Assembly: GCA_037576215.1 (NCBI GenBank)
Contig: JBANDB010000002.1
Span: forward strand, 7,378,001-7,442,000
DNA length: 64,000 bases
From: Armillaria gallica
Lineage: Eukaryota; Basidiomycota; Agaricomycetes; Agaricales; Physalacriaceae
Direction: 5' to 3'
The position numbers and the translations under genes were made by a program. Below are positions 45,680 to 58,430 of the stretch, piece by piece (the first letter of the stretch is position 1; each line of letters starts with the position of its first letter). A model generated the notes under the pieces. It saw only the letters and a program-made list of their open reading frames with translations. It was not told where the DNA came from and did no database searches.

Positions 45680-46429
45680 TAAATGATCCTCATGTATTAC
45701 TGAATCAAAGTTATCTTCTGCATTACAACTGGGACCGAGGGTGATAAGAGCAGGACAATGATGCCAACCTGAGTAATTTACTGACCGTGCCCATACATGG
45801 GACAGGAATCAGGATGGTAGGTGGACCAGGAGCCCACAATTACATGCCTGTGAAGGAGACCAGTCTGATCCCAGCACACTGGTCAATGGAGCAGGTACCC
45901 TCCTCCCTCAAGACCTTGGCTAGGTATGGGAGGCAAACCAAATAGCTATGTCATTCAATCACTACTCACACAATACACTTACTACTAATGGTTTTCATTA
46001 TACAGGTTCGGTCATGGCAAATGCTACTTCTTGAAGTGGTGATGACCCAGCTGCCGCTCATCATTCTGCTAATGACAGAAGTGTGCAGGAAGGCGGGCAC
46101 AGATCGCCACAAGAAGATGATCAGGACACAGAGCGCAATCCCAGGGATTCAAGAAGGAACCCCAGCTCACAGAGCATGAGCTGTCCACAGAGCATTGGAC
46201 AGCCTGGTCACAGAGCAGAACCTAGAGCAGGTTCGGTCTATCAGAGCGATGACCAACCAACAAGAGAAACTGCCAGTGTGCGCATGTTGGAGAGATTAGA
46301 TCTCAGGATAAACACAAACCCAGAACATCAAACCTTGCAGCAGGGCATGCCTATGAGAGCACAAATAATTGCTGGGACCTGTATGAACATCCACCAGACT
46401 GCAAGCAGCCAAAGGAGATGCATGAAAAA

Positions 46430-49400
46430 CACAAAGGCATCAATCGAGATTGCAGCACTAAATATATGAGGCATGGGTAACACCAATATGTGGCATCCTA
46501 ATAATAAATGGAACCATGTCAACCAAATCATACGATCTAAGAGAATTGGGATCCTGGTAGTAGGCAAAGCCCACCTAAATGATGAATGACGGAATGCAAT
46601 TGAAAGCATGCCTAGGAGCTGACTGCATATGCTACACTCCAAGGACCCTGAATCCCCAAACACAAGAGGAGTAGCAATTGTCCTGAACAGGGAAATCACA
46701 GAGACAGAGAATGTGAAAGCCATAGAGATTATACCTGGCCGTGCATTGCTCCTTGAGACATGCTGGCACAGAGCAGAGAAACTTAGTGTACTTGGCATCT
46801 ATGCACCAGTCAACCTTGTACAGAATGCACAATTCTGGGCTGACATCAAGAAATTCTTCGATGACAACCCCAACATCAGGAAGCCTGATGTTATGGCAGG
46901 TGATATGAATATAATGGAGAACCCAGTTGATAGGTTCCCAGCTCGCTCCGACTATGCCCCAGTGGTAGATAGTTTAGATGAAACTCGTACAGCACTGCAG
47001 CTCATTGATGGGTGGAGAGACTGCTACCCGACCACATTAAAGTACACCTGGTGACGCCCAGCCACTGGTTCCCAGTCATAGCTGGACAGAATCTATATTA
47101 AGAACAACATTAATGAACACTGCTTCGAGTGGTCAATAGAGAAATCGGGTGTCCCAACAGACCATGACATGGTGTCCGTGCGATTCTCAACTGCAACAGC
47201 ACCAAATATCGGACAGGGCAGGTGGGTAATGCCCCTCCACATTGTGAAGGACAGTCAAGTAAAGGGATTCCTACTGAATGTAGGATGCGCTCTCCAAGAT
47301 GAAATTGAGAAGCTCATGCAGGATGGGTCTCGAACACCTGAAAAAAATCTGCAGACACTGTGGGCACAGTTCATGAATGATCTCTGCATACTGACAAGAC
47401 AGCGAGCCAAAGTAGTCATACCGCAGATTGATCAAGAAATCCAACAGCTCGAAGTGGAGATCACAGCAGCAGAGAACTCAAGAAACACTGATGAGGAGGA
47501 ACAATCAACCCACCTAATGATACTACATGAAAGACTTGACAGGCTGTCCCAGAAACGCCATAAGAAGAGATGAGATGCAGTACAAGCCCAAAATGCCCTA
47601 GAAGGAGAAGTCATAAGCAAATACTGGTCAAATATAAATAAACCTCTCAAGCCAAGAGACACGATCCAAAGACTGAAGAAACCCAGCCAACCCAGAGGCC
47701 AACATGGAGAAGTAGGAATACTCTACACATCAGACTCTCAAGAAATGGCAGACATCGCTAGGGACCACCATGACAAGCTGCAAGGGATGCGACAAGCAAG
47801 AGATGAAAATGATAGAGAGGATAAAATTAAAGCCGCGATAGAGTGCATCAGAACAGAAGTCTCACCTGAACAGGCAGAAAGCTTAGGACACCTGCTGTCC
47901 AGAGATGTCCAAGAGGCTCTGAAACTGTCTGCAAACAATAAGGCTCCTGGCCCAAATGGGATACCGTATGAAGTGTTCAAAATAATTGACTCTTGATATG
48001 AGATGAGCTTGAAGGAGGGTGAACCAGGCTTCAACATAATCAGAGTTCTACAACTAGTCTTCAATGACATAGAAAAATATGGAATATGCTCAGGAACTGG
48101 ATTCTCCAAAAGCTGGATGTGCCTGCTGTACAAAAAGAATGAGAGGGCTGACATTGCAAATTACAGGCCGATTTCTCTCCTCAACACAGACTACAAGATA
48201 ATGACAAAAGCACTGGCAATAAAATTGGCATGAGCAGTGCCAAGCCTCATTCACCCAAGCCAGGCAGGCTTTGTGCCAGGGAGAAACATCTACAATCAGG
48301 TCTGGCTGATGAAACATATTATTGACCTTGCAGAGGTTGAAGAGCAGAATGAAATGATTGTATTTCTGGAACAAGAAAAGGCATATGACAAGATAGAACA
48401 TGACTATCTATGGCGAATACTGGCAGCATACAAGGTTCCTGAGCTCTTCATATCATCCATAAGATCCCTGTACAGTGATGCCTATACAACAGTTTACATA
48501 AACGGGGTGGTGAGTTCAACACCTTTCCATATGACCTGTGGAGTTCACCAAGGGGACCCACTATCATGCTTACTTACTATTTGACCTAGCAATAGAATCA
48601 TTAGCTGAAATGCTATGACAATCTGACCTACAAGAATTCAACATACCGGGAGTAGAAGAACAGATAATAGCAACATTGTTTGCCAACGACACTACAGTCT
48701 TTCTGGCACAATATGACAACTTTGAAGAGCTGAAAGAAATTCTAGACAACTGGTGCACAGCGTCAGGAGCAAAATTCAATATAGAAAAAACAGAGATCTT
48801 GCCAATAGGAACCCCATCCCACCATGATGCAGTCTTCCACCACCATAATTCAGCAGGTCTAGACTTATCAGGCTCCCAGATACCAGGAGACATCAAAATA
48901 GCCAGGGACAGTGACGCTGTACGAACCCTAGGGGCATGGGTAGGAAATGGCATCAAACAGGTTGACGTGTGGACACACACCCTGGACAAAATTGAAGAGA
49001 ATCTTAAGAGGTGGGAGCTAGGTCACCCCACAATGGAAGGACACCACCTAATTGTACTGATGGTGGTGAGTGGAATGACACAATACCTGACAAAAGTACA
49101 GGGTATGCCACCCAGCATGGAGAAGCGCCTGGAACGATGCACACGAAAGTTCCTATGGGGCGATAAGAACAAGATCAATGTTAACAAGGAAACAGTGTAT
49201 GCACCAATAGAAAACAGCGGCCGAAACTTGCTTGATGTGCCAGCAAGGAACGATGCAATTGCTGTGACGTGGCTGAAGTCATATCTTCACCTAGGACCAA
49301 ACCGACCAATGTGGACATATGCAGCGGATGCCATCATGGCCCACCATACCCCCACAGCAGATGAGAATGTAGACTTCACACAAAGAACCAATGTCTTCCT

Positions 49401-51264
49401 GCAGATGTGGAAGACAAGTACCATGAGGCTTCCGAGTGACCTGAAAACCCTCATCAAAACAGCACAGAAATACAACATATGCTTGGATGGCCTTGCCTTG
49501 TCATGAGATATCTTACGAGAAATACCGATATGGTACCATGCAAAATCGGAGGTGACATGAAGAATGTTCAACAGTGGGGAACAGGTGAAATGCTTTAAAA
49601 CATGCCATAAGATTAAGACTGTTGGAGACACAGAAAAGCTCGCACAGTCCTTACATGGGAACAGACACACACGAAGGGGAAGATGCTCCTGTGAGGCATG
49701 CAAGCATGCCCAAGAACAGGTGGGATGCAAATCCCCTTGCAAATGCTTCCAGAAAGCAAAAGACATGCTAGACTCATTACCCTCCAAATGGAACCCACTC
49801 TCAAATTCCACAGTGGAAGGAAGGGAGAATCAGATTGAAGAGCAAGACGGTGATGTAAGAATATTTGATCCCCACCTGGTAACATATGGGTCCCTAGCTG
49901 ACATGTTCCGAATATTTGCAGAGAAAGAGGAATGCCCAAACATTTACATCCCAGAGCATGAAGCTAATAGCTCTCCAGATGATGTAACATCGATCTATAC
50001 AGACAGTTCAGCAATTATGTGTGGAACAGGCAGTGTGACAGCTGGAGCCAGCATCTTCTACAGTGAAGACGACCCACGAAATCAGAGTGTAAGGCTCCCC
50101 AATGAGATCAGAACGACAAATCAGGTAGCTGAAATGATAGGCGCAAAAACGGCTGCAGAGGAAACACCATTAAATGAAGTGATGGAGCTTGTAAGTGACT
50201 CATGGCATGTTCTCGATGGACTGGGTGGCTGTTACACTAGATGGGAAGATGAGGGATACTTCCTAATAAGCAACAGTTTAGTAACAGAGGTCATGGTGGC
50301 AAGGTTCCATGCACGCACAGCCCTGACAAGGCTCCAATGGGTGAAGGGACACTCTGGAAACCTTGGCAATGAGAAAGCTGACCAGCTAGCTAGGACTGTG
50401 AGTGAGAGAGTAGAACCTGATATAGTTGACTTGACCATACCTCCAGAACTAAAAGTGCAAGGAGCAAAGCTTAAAGCGATGACACAGACAATGGCCTACA
50501 AGATAATTAGGAAAATTAAAATGCAGGCAATAGCGTACCAAGAGAAACTCGATAGGAGAGACACAAATGAGAATGTAACCATAGCACTAGCAGCAGCCAG
50601 TGAACACTGCGAAGCTGAGATTACAGAAGAAATGTTGTGGAGATCAGTTCGACAGAAAGACTTCAACAGATCTGCCCGATTCTTCCTGTGGATGATACTC
50701 CATGATAGCTATGTTGTGGGACGGCACTGGAAACATATAGATGGCTGTGAGGACAGAATTGAATGTGAGAAATGCGGCACTGAAGAAAGCATGGACCACA
50801 TACTCACAAGGTGTGATGCCCCAGGCCAGGAAGAGGTCTGGGGGCTTGCCCAACAGCTATGGAAGCAGAAGACAGGGACAGACCTGATTATCACAAAAGG
50901 TCTCATCATATCGTGCGGCGTCCAGCTGCCTAACATGCACAGGCACTGATCTAAGCGAGGGGAAGAAAGATTCCATCAGATCTTGGTATCGGAGTCAGCC
51001 CACCTCATATGGAAGCTCCGAAATGATCGTGTTATAAATGAGAAGGAGCATTACACTCCACACGAAATTGAGCAGAGATGGATGTATGCAATTAATCGTT
51101 GCATGAGATTAGATTGTCTGCTCTCGGACCAGAAGAAGTTTGCGAAGAAGGCAATAAAGAAATCACTTGTCCTTAACACATGGTGGGGCACACTTCTGAA
51201 AGGAAACTCCCTCCCGGATGACTGGACAAAGGAAAGCGAGGTTTTAGTGGGTACTATCAAGTGA
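46430..51264 (+). pseudogene. LINE ORF2: endonuclease, reverse transcriptase, RNase H (inactive)
   Basis: The endonuclease domain starts at IEIAALNI (TGA at 46,467) and has AGDMNIMENPVDR, LDRIYIK and TDHDMVSVRFS. Its catalytic Glu motif reads GKAH (46,563-46,574) instead of the usual EAH. RT: NKAPGPNGIPYEV, YRPISLLNTDYKI, SQAGFVPGRNI, FLEQEKAYDKI (usual catalytic Asp is Glu here, codon 48,369-48,371), HQGDPLSCLL, and FAND at 48,679-48,690 in place of FADD. RNase H: YTDSS (Asp codon 50,002), TNQVAE, WVKGHSGNLGNEKADQLA. Zinc motif C-x2-C-x7-H-x4-C near 50,767-50,817. C-terminus LIWKLRNDRVI to LVGTIK, stop 51,262-51,264. A 4-bp tact duplication near 48,571 shifts the frame. Confidence 0.88.
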
Positions 51265-51543
51265 ACGATGATGGCCTGATGCCAACAGTATCAGCTGGAG
51301 TTTACCTGATTGAGTCCCACACATGACTTGCTCAATTGCATGGAAGTCAGTTCAGCTAAATACACGCCTTCAAACAAAGGGAGAACCTACCCTAGGTATA
51401 TGCCTACTCTCCCTTTCCCCTTATCCTATGAGGTCATGAACCTCGTCTCACTAACGGGCCGAGTACAACATCCTTGGCATGCCAACCACTGGTCAGAAGG
51501 CCCCCGCCGCGCGGGGTGCACAGAGCCATACCAAATGTTCCAC

Positions 51544-51564
51544 AAAAAAAAAAAAAAAAAAAAA
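51544..51564 (+). repeat. Poly(A) tail of the LINE
   Basis: Twenty-one consecutive A residues directly after the 3' UTR mark the 3' end of the LINE insertion and fix its orientation. Confidence 0.85.
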
Positions 51565-52160
51565 TGCCAATGATAGCGGTGACTGGAAGTCAGGATCTTC
51601 GGGTGCCCTGGCAGCCTGCAGGTTCTCCCCGGCCTTCTTATTTCATTGCTGGGCTTCCATTGGTGTACATGCCATGCAAATAAATAGATAGACAGACAAC
51701 GATGACCCTCGTCTGTTTGCAAGGATTGCCTACTGAAATCTGGGTGACTCGTGAGCTGTTGGAGAATTACCATTTATTCTAATAAATGCCTACCCCAAAA
51801 AGGTTAACCTTTCTACCAGAAGCTGAGAGAACAAGAAGCGGTCGCTTGGTGAAAATCAATATGAGATAAAAGCAGATGGTGATTGTCAATGTTTGAAAAA
51901 TCAACGAACATGTCCAGTCACATGCACCTGCTACCCCCAAATTCTTGCTGCCACAACTGTATCCTCAGCAGGCAGTCGACCCTAACAGTGTGAATTCCAA
52001 CTATCAGTAAGCGTAAAAAAAAATACTCTCTACAACTGAAATTTACCCTCTCTGATTGTCTGCCCTGCCAATTTGAACCAGTTTCTCACCATCTCAAAGG
52101 AATCAATAATGTGAAGAAACACCAGTGCTTCTCATAATGCAAAGCCAAAGGTTGGTCTGG
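51565..52160. other. No gene recognised
   Basis: LINE flank followed by AT-rich sequence leading to the upstream region of MYND copy C. It shows weak similarity to the upstream flank of copies A and B (cttgg/accagtttct blocks). Confidence 0.35.
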
Positions 52161-52239
52161 TTGGTTGCTGATTCTGGACCAACTGATTCATAAACAAACA
52201 CTGCAAGCACCACAAATCAACATCTTCTTCGCTCACACA

Positions 52240-53696
52240 ATGGATCTAGCAACACTGTCACAACAGGCTCCACAAGCATATATCAGAGGGTGCACTATTC
52301 CTGTGGACTACAAAATGCTGGACCTAGCCTTGGTACGTGACCAAGCAGTGCAAGGTGAATTCTTCTCTGTCTAGTTTCTACACCTTGTCTGACCGGTGAC
52401 AATGAACAGTTACCAAACTCATGTGAGCTCTGATACCACCTCTGATTTTTGTTCAAAACACTCGAGGCGAGGCTATAGGCCCTATTCCACTGGCATTGTG
52501 GTAAAACCATAAGCTTCCTCAGCTCTTTCTGTTTAGCTATTTCTGTGCTGTCGAGGACAGTAAAGTTTCACTATACTTCCAGATATATACATCTTATAAG
52601 TAGCACACAGTTCCAGAGGATATTCTGCCACAATGCATCTGGTCATTGGAATGGATGATTCGTATCTTTCTAGAAGCTTCAGATGAGCAACTGAAGATAT
52701 TTGCCCATATCGCGCCACAAGGGCAAGGCAACAGTATAACCGCAGAGATGGAGTGCTACGCCTCGGTGAAGCTTCCACTATAGTAAGCAGATTTCTCCAT
52801 GTACTGATTAGTGATTGCATAGCTTCAAATTTGCCAATGCAAGCTGTCAGAGCACCTACTGTGAGTAGTTCCTGTCGCATTACTACTACATATTCCACCT
52901 CTTATTCCTTGACAACAAACTTCTAGTACACCTCAAATCAACCAACCACTAGAAGCTCTATGCCATATTCAATGTTCCATGGAGCTGGATCAGAAGCACC
53001 ACGGAAAGTCCACCGATATCTTTGTTATAAACCCGTACATGGCCGCAATCATAGCCATTTCACCTCATTGATCGTTGCTTAAAGGGCATTATATGCTTTG
53101 TATGCTATATGTCTCACATGGGCAAGAACGGATGATTTACAAGCAAAAGCAATGCTATCCTGTGTAATGAACAACATAACATTTGAGGCAAGTTTTCGAA
53201 CTATTTTTCATTGCGTCAAAGCAAAAGTCTATCTCACCCAGGTCCTTCGGAGACTCAGGGAAGACAACGAGGCTCACAAGCTGTATGTGCATTGCTTGTG
53301 GCCTCTACTAATGTTGTCTGATAAGACCTTTAGGGAGGTATGGTTGGTCAAATGGTTCAAGAAGCATCCGCATGAATTTGGTGACGCCGTTTTGGTACAA
53401 ATGTTCACTACTGACATTGAGCCGGCTGTGGATCCGGTTTTCACAGGCCTTGGTGGAACAAAATGGCTGAATCATAGGAAGGCGACGGCGAAGACCCTAA
53501 TGCATCAAGCTAGGAATTGCCGAAACTGCCGCGCTTGCGAACCACAAGTGAAATTGTCGCTATGCTCCAAATGCCAGCATGCATATTACTGGTCAGTGAT
53601 ATCTCGCTTGATTTCTTCCCAAATATTCAATCCTGAAATAATTGAAGTTCCAGAGACTGCCAGAAAATGAACTGGCCCTACCACAAGTATCTTTGA
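52240..53696 (+). pseudogene. MYND-type zinc-finger protein, copy C (3' truncated)
   Basis: A third, more diverged paralogue of the 31-kb gene. Start at 52,240 (MDLATLSQQAPQAYIRG), same intron layout. The long exon at 53,098-53,590 has VKAKVYLTQVLRRLREDNEA, MFTTDIEPAVDPVF and the finger CRNCRACEPQVKLSLCSKC. Splicing to an acceptor before ttccagagac gives YCSRDCQKMNWPYHK, then TAT CTT TGA at 53,688-53,696. Similarity to copies A and B ends at the HK of the finger, and the C-terminal third is missing, replaced by the 3' part of an F-box gene on the other strand. The frame around HVKAK is intact here, unlike in B. Confidence 0.7.
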
Positions 53697-54586
53697 CCTG
53701 TAGAGATTTCAAGGATGGAAATGCAATCTGCACCAGATGTTTCTGGGGCTTGCCCTGTTGAGCAATGATAATCTGGAGCTCTGCGAGGTGAGGGAATGAA
53801 GAAAGTTGAACCAAAAAACTGAGGTCGATCGAGTGCATTTCGATGTTCAATCTACACAGCTGGCACAAATTAGAGAAGCTGCCGAAGGGATATACTGGTT
53901 TTGGTTCTGAGAGAGACATTTCATCATCTGGGTTGAAGGGTGTGGGTTGGTGAGCGAAGCCCTGGCACTTTCCAACCAACTGTCCATATAGACACAGAGA
54001 GGCCATATTAGCCTTTGAATCGGAAGGAAATGTAATCTCAACCTCATCCAACAGAGGACTGGACAAAAATAGTAGCACGGAGGGATTGGCGGCAAAAGCC
54101 ACATCAACGGTGAGTTTTTGCAATTTAGGAAGAAGGGGTTCCTGTTTCTCGGCAAGTCATAGGAATATGGTTGGGGAGTGCAATGAGCGCGAGTGTGCTT
54201 CAAGATTGATAGAGTGGATACGGCTCGAGTATAGGTTGAACCTCACCCATGTTTTGTCTGATATGGCATCAGGGGGTATCTGCGAGCCATCAGTGTGGTC
54301 CAAGCAAAGCAGAATCATGACATGCCCATGGAAGATGATCACTAGGTGAGATAGCACGAGGGAAGATGATCAATAAAGGTTCCATCCCGCTTATGTCATG
54401 CCAGAGGCAATCTAGAACCGTGTCACAAGTACCATGGCATGTCAAAGCCAGGGCGCAGATGCTTTTGGTATGTAATTTGTCATTAAGCATGTCGGATATG
54501 CTGAGGTTTCTGCAGAGAAACCAGCATATGATGCCAAGTAGATCGGGATTGTACAAGATGTCTTTGATTGGGCTAGCTGTTTCCAT
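53697..54586 (-). pseudogene. F-box protein gene, broken
   Basis: The minus strand reads NPDLLGIICWFL, then ICALALTCHGTCDTVLDCLW and MEPLLIIFP, the N-terminal F-box pattern of Agaricomycete F-box/LRR-like proteins (SCF ubiquitin-ligase adaptors). After a frame change it has TWVRFNLYSSRIHSINL. A TGA at 54,159-54,157 interrupts PTIFL/LAEKQEPLLPKLQKL, and the frame continues with SSPLLDEVEITFPSDSKANM and FPHLAELQIIIAQQG to AFPSLKSLQVKDT. It then runs into MYND copy C at about 53,690, so the C-terminus is missing. Start taken at 54,586. Confidence 0.7.
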
Positions 54587-54599
54587 GGGCTTGGGCTAG

Positions 54600-56265
54600 A
54601 GTGAAAAATAAGATAAAGTCCTGGGGAAGGTGACTCAGGAGGCTTGTGCCTAATGATTCTGAGATAGGAATTTATATCACGCATCGTGGCTGGGTGTGAG
54701 AAATAGAAGAAAATGAAAGCTAGAAAGGCACGTGTGTTGTGTATATTGGCACAATAGGGCACAATTGAATCTCATCAATGGTTTTTACAATGGATTCTCC
54801 AACCAATGGCTGATCTCGTATGATACAAGTACCCTAAACAGATACCAGAGCAGTCAGAATTTGAAGCTTTGCCAGGTGCCAGGCTAACTTCAACTTGTGA
54901 CTTGGCTTAGAATAAGTTCTAATATCTAAATCAAAGATTATCTCGCATTCGATCAAATAATAACGTCGAATAAAGGCAACCTGGGTTGTACTTAACACAG
55001 TCAACGGATGGAAATGACTCATTCCCACCACCACACTGAGTCTTGAACGTGGGATGGAGTCCCTGGTTTTTCTTGTGGGATTGATCGTTGGCCACTTGGC
55101 ATGGGCTTGTAGTAAGTCGAAGCCGCAGATTCCAAAACTTAGTTCAGCAGTGCTACCACTTGAGAGTAAGGTGGTGTGTTTTAATAAGTAGAGCGTGTCT
55201 TCCGTGGAACCTAGGTGGTGAAAATGTTGAGATAAGCATAAACTGAACTGACCAGGCAGCGTTGGTGGATGTGCAAGCTGCACTCAGATCATGAAATGGA
55301 GCTGTCACTAAGAAACCGGTTGACCTTGGAGGAAACAGAAGATCGAGTCTAGTCGGATACTTCAGTTATCGATGAGTCTCTACACATCCGCGTCAGCGCT
55401 TCAGCGCTCCCATGAAGATGATGATTCCAAGATAAGGTGTAGTCAAAGAGTGCCTGAACTTTAGAAGGAAAATTTAAAAAAAGCGGTGCAGAAAGCCACA
55501 TGTATAGCAATTGATCACCATTGACCGTAGTCTATTGTTTAATGCGTGGGAGTTTACTTGCAACCATGTTATTACAAAGCATGACATAATTTGATTGCCA
55601 TGAGTTGGCACTGTGTCAAACAGAATCAGATTTGAGGATCCTGGCGGCAAGTTTAGAGTGCCGATTGCAAGCCGGTCAGTGCGTCTGGACTGAAAATAAT
55701 GCATGTACCACCTTTCCCTTCATAATAAATTCATTTTATGTGATAAGAGCATTTATATCGTAAATAAATAGCACTCTGTAGTCTTCATACGTGTCCCAAG
55801 ACCGTAAATAAATCAGTTACGTGCTGCCAGATTTCCATCAAATTAGTAATAACTGGGTTGCAAGGCAGATGGCCCGATTAAGCAACAGACTACATACAGA
55901 CCATCCCTCCCTTCCATCGATAGGTCTGTATCATTGTCTGTCTATGAGAGACTACATTGACCGATGCATGGAAGGGTTCGGAGCTGCCTCGAGGTTGTCA
56001 CACAGTGCAAGCATGTCTATTGAATACGTGTGAAGCAGCTTGGCACTCAGAAGAATTAGACGGAACTGCAAGTGGTTGGCCTGGGAAGAGATATACTAAT
56101 AACCTTGGAAATCCGGGGTCAAAAAAGTTGACAGGCTTCCCGTGAAGGTTATGGTAATGATCACAAGACGAAAGGTCCACAATGCTGGGGCTTGACGATG
56201 AGTGTATGCTTTTGCTAGCCATTGTGGTAGAATATTTTAGCTTGAGGGTTCGCCACCTCAAGGGT
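54600..56265. other. CpG-poor region, no identified gene
   Basis: A minus ORF at 54,834-55,283 (149 codons; STTQVAFIRRYYLIECEIIF and a Lys/Leu-rich end) is the longest frame but has no recognised family. The rest is short ORFs. Confidence 0.3.
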
Positions 56266-56267
56266 AC

Positions 56268-58430
56268 CCAACAAATTGATATATCAATGCACTGTACGTA
56301 CCATCACTGTTTGATATATCAGCTCCAATGAGCTCGTGTGTACAGCCTATCCTTGCCCATTGTTGGCCCCTGCCACCCACTGGATACCTGCTGACATGCT
56401 TTGCTTCTGACACCAGAAATGGCCTCATGCATATGCCATCATGAGTATGTGTCATTTTACGATCAGAAGATGTGTCTCTCCAGATTATTTTAGTGAGCGT
56501 TCGAAGCATGCAAAATTTCCAGAATTCCATCTGTATATTGTTCTTATTTCTTTTCAGTTGACATGAACGACAGGTGGTTTGTATTACAAAGGTACAAGTG
56601 GTATGTACAACGGCATTAATCCCAAGACCTGAGGTCAATAGATGGGAGCGATGTCCAGTACCAATACCGTTGTGGGAGCGATTCAGCTGGGGGCCAGACA
56701 GGTGCATCTTTGACAACCATGTCTCAGTACCTCGGTGTTAGTAGCACTGACCATCAAACTATCACAGCTTACCGTATGTAGTCTGGCAGGTGTGATCGAC
56801 ATGAAGCTGCGAAAGCAGATGTAGCACTCAGGCTGAGGTGACATCCCACACCTCTATCTGTGGCACAGGGAAAGCATGGTATAGGCCTTATAATGGTCGA
56901 CATCTTAAACATCCATGAGAGTCTAGAGAGATGTACAAGATGCACCTTCTCTCTGCCTCATAAGATTTGCTCCTCGCTACAAGTCCAAATGGCAATCCAA
57001 TCAAAATATTGTCCATCTTCCAACAAGTCAGGAAACCAAGTCATGCTTCGAAGAACTGGGGGATGAGAGGTGATTTTCAGTGGTGAGGTCAATGCAAGGT
57101 CATGGTAATGGTCAGCGATTCAGTGGTCACATTGTTGGTTGGAATTGATTGGAAGAAGCCGATACATTAATTCTATTAGTTCAGTCGACAGGTATTGATT
57201 GAACTGGACCTTTGCCTTGAAATGCTCACTTGCCTCTGTACATTTATTCAGGTATCGTGAGATTAATGAGAGCGTATGTATATTATTTGAATTACAATAT
57301 GATTGTTTACTACTCTTGAGCATATTTTCATCAGCCCATAAAGGCACCACAGCAAGAAATTAATTTTCGTCAGATGACGGCTCGAAAAATGGCAAATCCA
57401 TTCCAAAGGCACGTAACTAACAATGGCACTCAGTGGAACTGTGAGACAAGGCATGAGAATAAAAAATTACATGTCTAGTAGCGCACTTGACAAGCCTCGA
57501 CCGGACTATTACGAACTGAAAGATCATGATTTACTGCTCTTCAACGGCATTGGTTCTGAACATGATGGTGGTTTCTGATCAGACATACAGAAATTTTGGT
57601 ACATGCTATATACTGAGATTACTGGTGTCAGACAGGGATTAACAATTTAAGTAGCATTTTCACGGTCCTATGATGAAACACCAATGTGTCAAACGGCACA
57701 CCTTGTCCATCTTTCGTGTTCCTGAAAGAGAACACATTATCACCATTTAATCAAATGGAACATCCAGATGAGAAAGATCATTGACCTCAATTCGACTTGA
57801 AAGACATCTTCAGTTTACTCTGGACCACCGCGCTTGGATTTCACTCCAGAGGATGTGGGAATTATGACTTCCATGATGAACAGGCACTGCCATGCATGGA
57901 AGTGGTGGGCCAATTCGAGTCCTTTCAATAATAAGAATCATTTGTAAGTGCAGCACCTTGGCAGGAATTGCAATGCCAGAAAGTAGTAGTTGTAATAGAA
58001 AGTCTGTGACAAAGAAAGGGTCACTTGACTCACTTCCCTGACATGAGACCAAATTAAATTCAGATGTATGCAAGCCGATGGTGACAAGAAGATAAAGATA
58101 GACTTCGTCAAATATCGGGAACGCAACAAGACCCCGGATTTTTACAGTCATTGGCTTCTTGCCATTGAAGAAGATGGACAAAGATCTTGAATTAGATCTG
58201 GCATCCGGTTTTGACCATGTGTCAGGATGGAATGCGCAATGGTTCACACGCAAGGTTGAGTACGTTGCTGATAACAATGAGCTAAAGTCTTTGTGGACAG
58301 CGGACAAACCCGAATTGAAAAGCACCCTTTTTGATGCTTTTGGTAAGCCACTGCAGGCGATATATCAAACACTCATGGTACAATTAGGCGATTGATATAT
58401 CACGCTTTATGGTATACAGCAGTGGTCGAT
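56268..58430. repeat. Inverted cluster of TGATATATCA palindromes around 2.1 kb
   Basis: At 56,277-56,320 two gatatatca motifs flank a tgcactgtacgtaccatcac segment. At 58,360-58,425 a similar block occurs in reverse orientation (gatatatcaaaca..atggtac..attgatatatca, plus a third copy). Between them are minus-strand ORFs (57,810-58,325 the longest) without recognised domains. The layout could be the ends of a decayed DNA transposon. Confidence 0.4.

Larger units (their letters stand above)
42350..51564 (+). mobile_element. Degenerate non-LTR retrotransposon (LINE, Tad-like with RNase H)
   Basis: An element with a gag-like ORF1, an ORF2 carrying endonuclease, reverse transcriptase, RNase H and a zinc motif, a GC-rich 3' UTR hairpin (cccgccgcgcggg near 51,506) and a 21-nt poly(A) at 51,544-51,564. 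The RT-plus-RNase H order fits the Tad/I-like fungal LINEs. The 5' limit is not sharp; coding-like sequence begins at about 42,350. There are at least 15 in-frame TGA codons, one TAG, a 4-bp frameshift and a 1.66-kb insertion, so it is inactive. No clear target-site duplication was found. Confidence 0.9.

Noticed and set aside
46430..51264. Selenocysteine or recoded TGA in the LINE
   Set aside because: The TGA codons occur at many unrelated positions together with a frameshift, active-site losses and an insertion. Decay is the simpler explanation.
51544..51564. Assembly artefact at the A run
   Set aside because: It directly follows a LINE 3' UTR in the right orientation, so a genuine poly(A) tail is the better reading.
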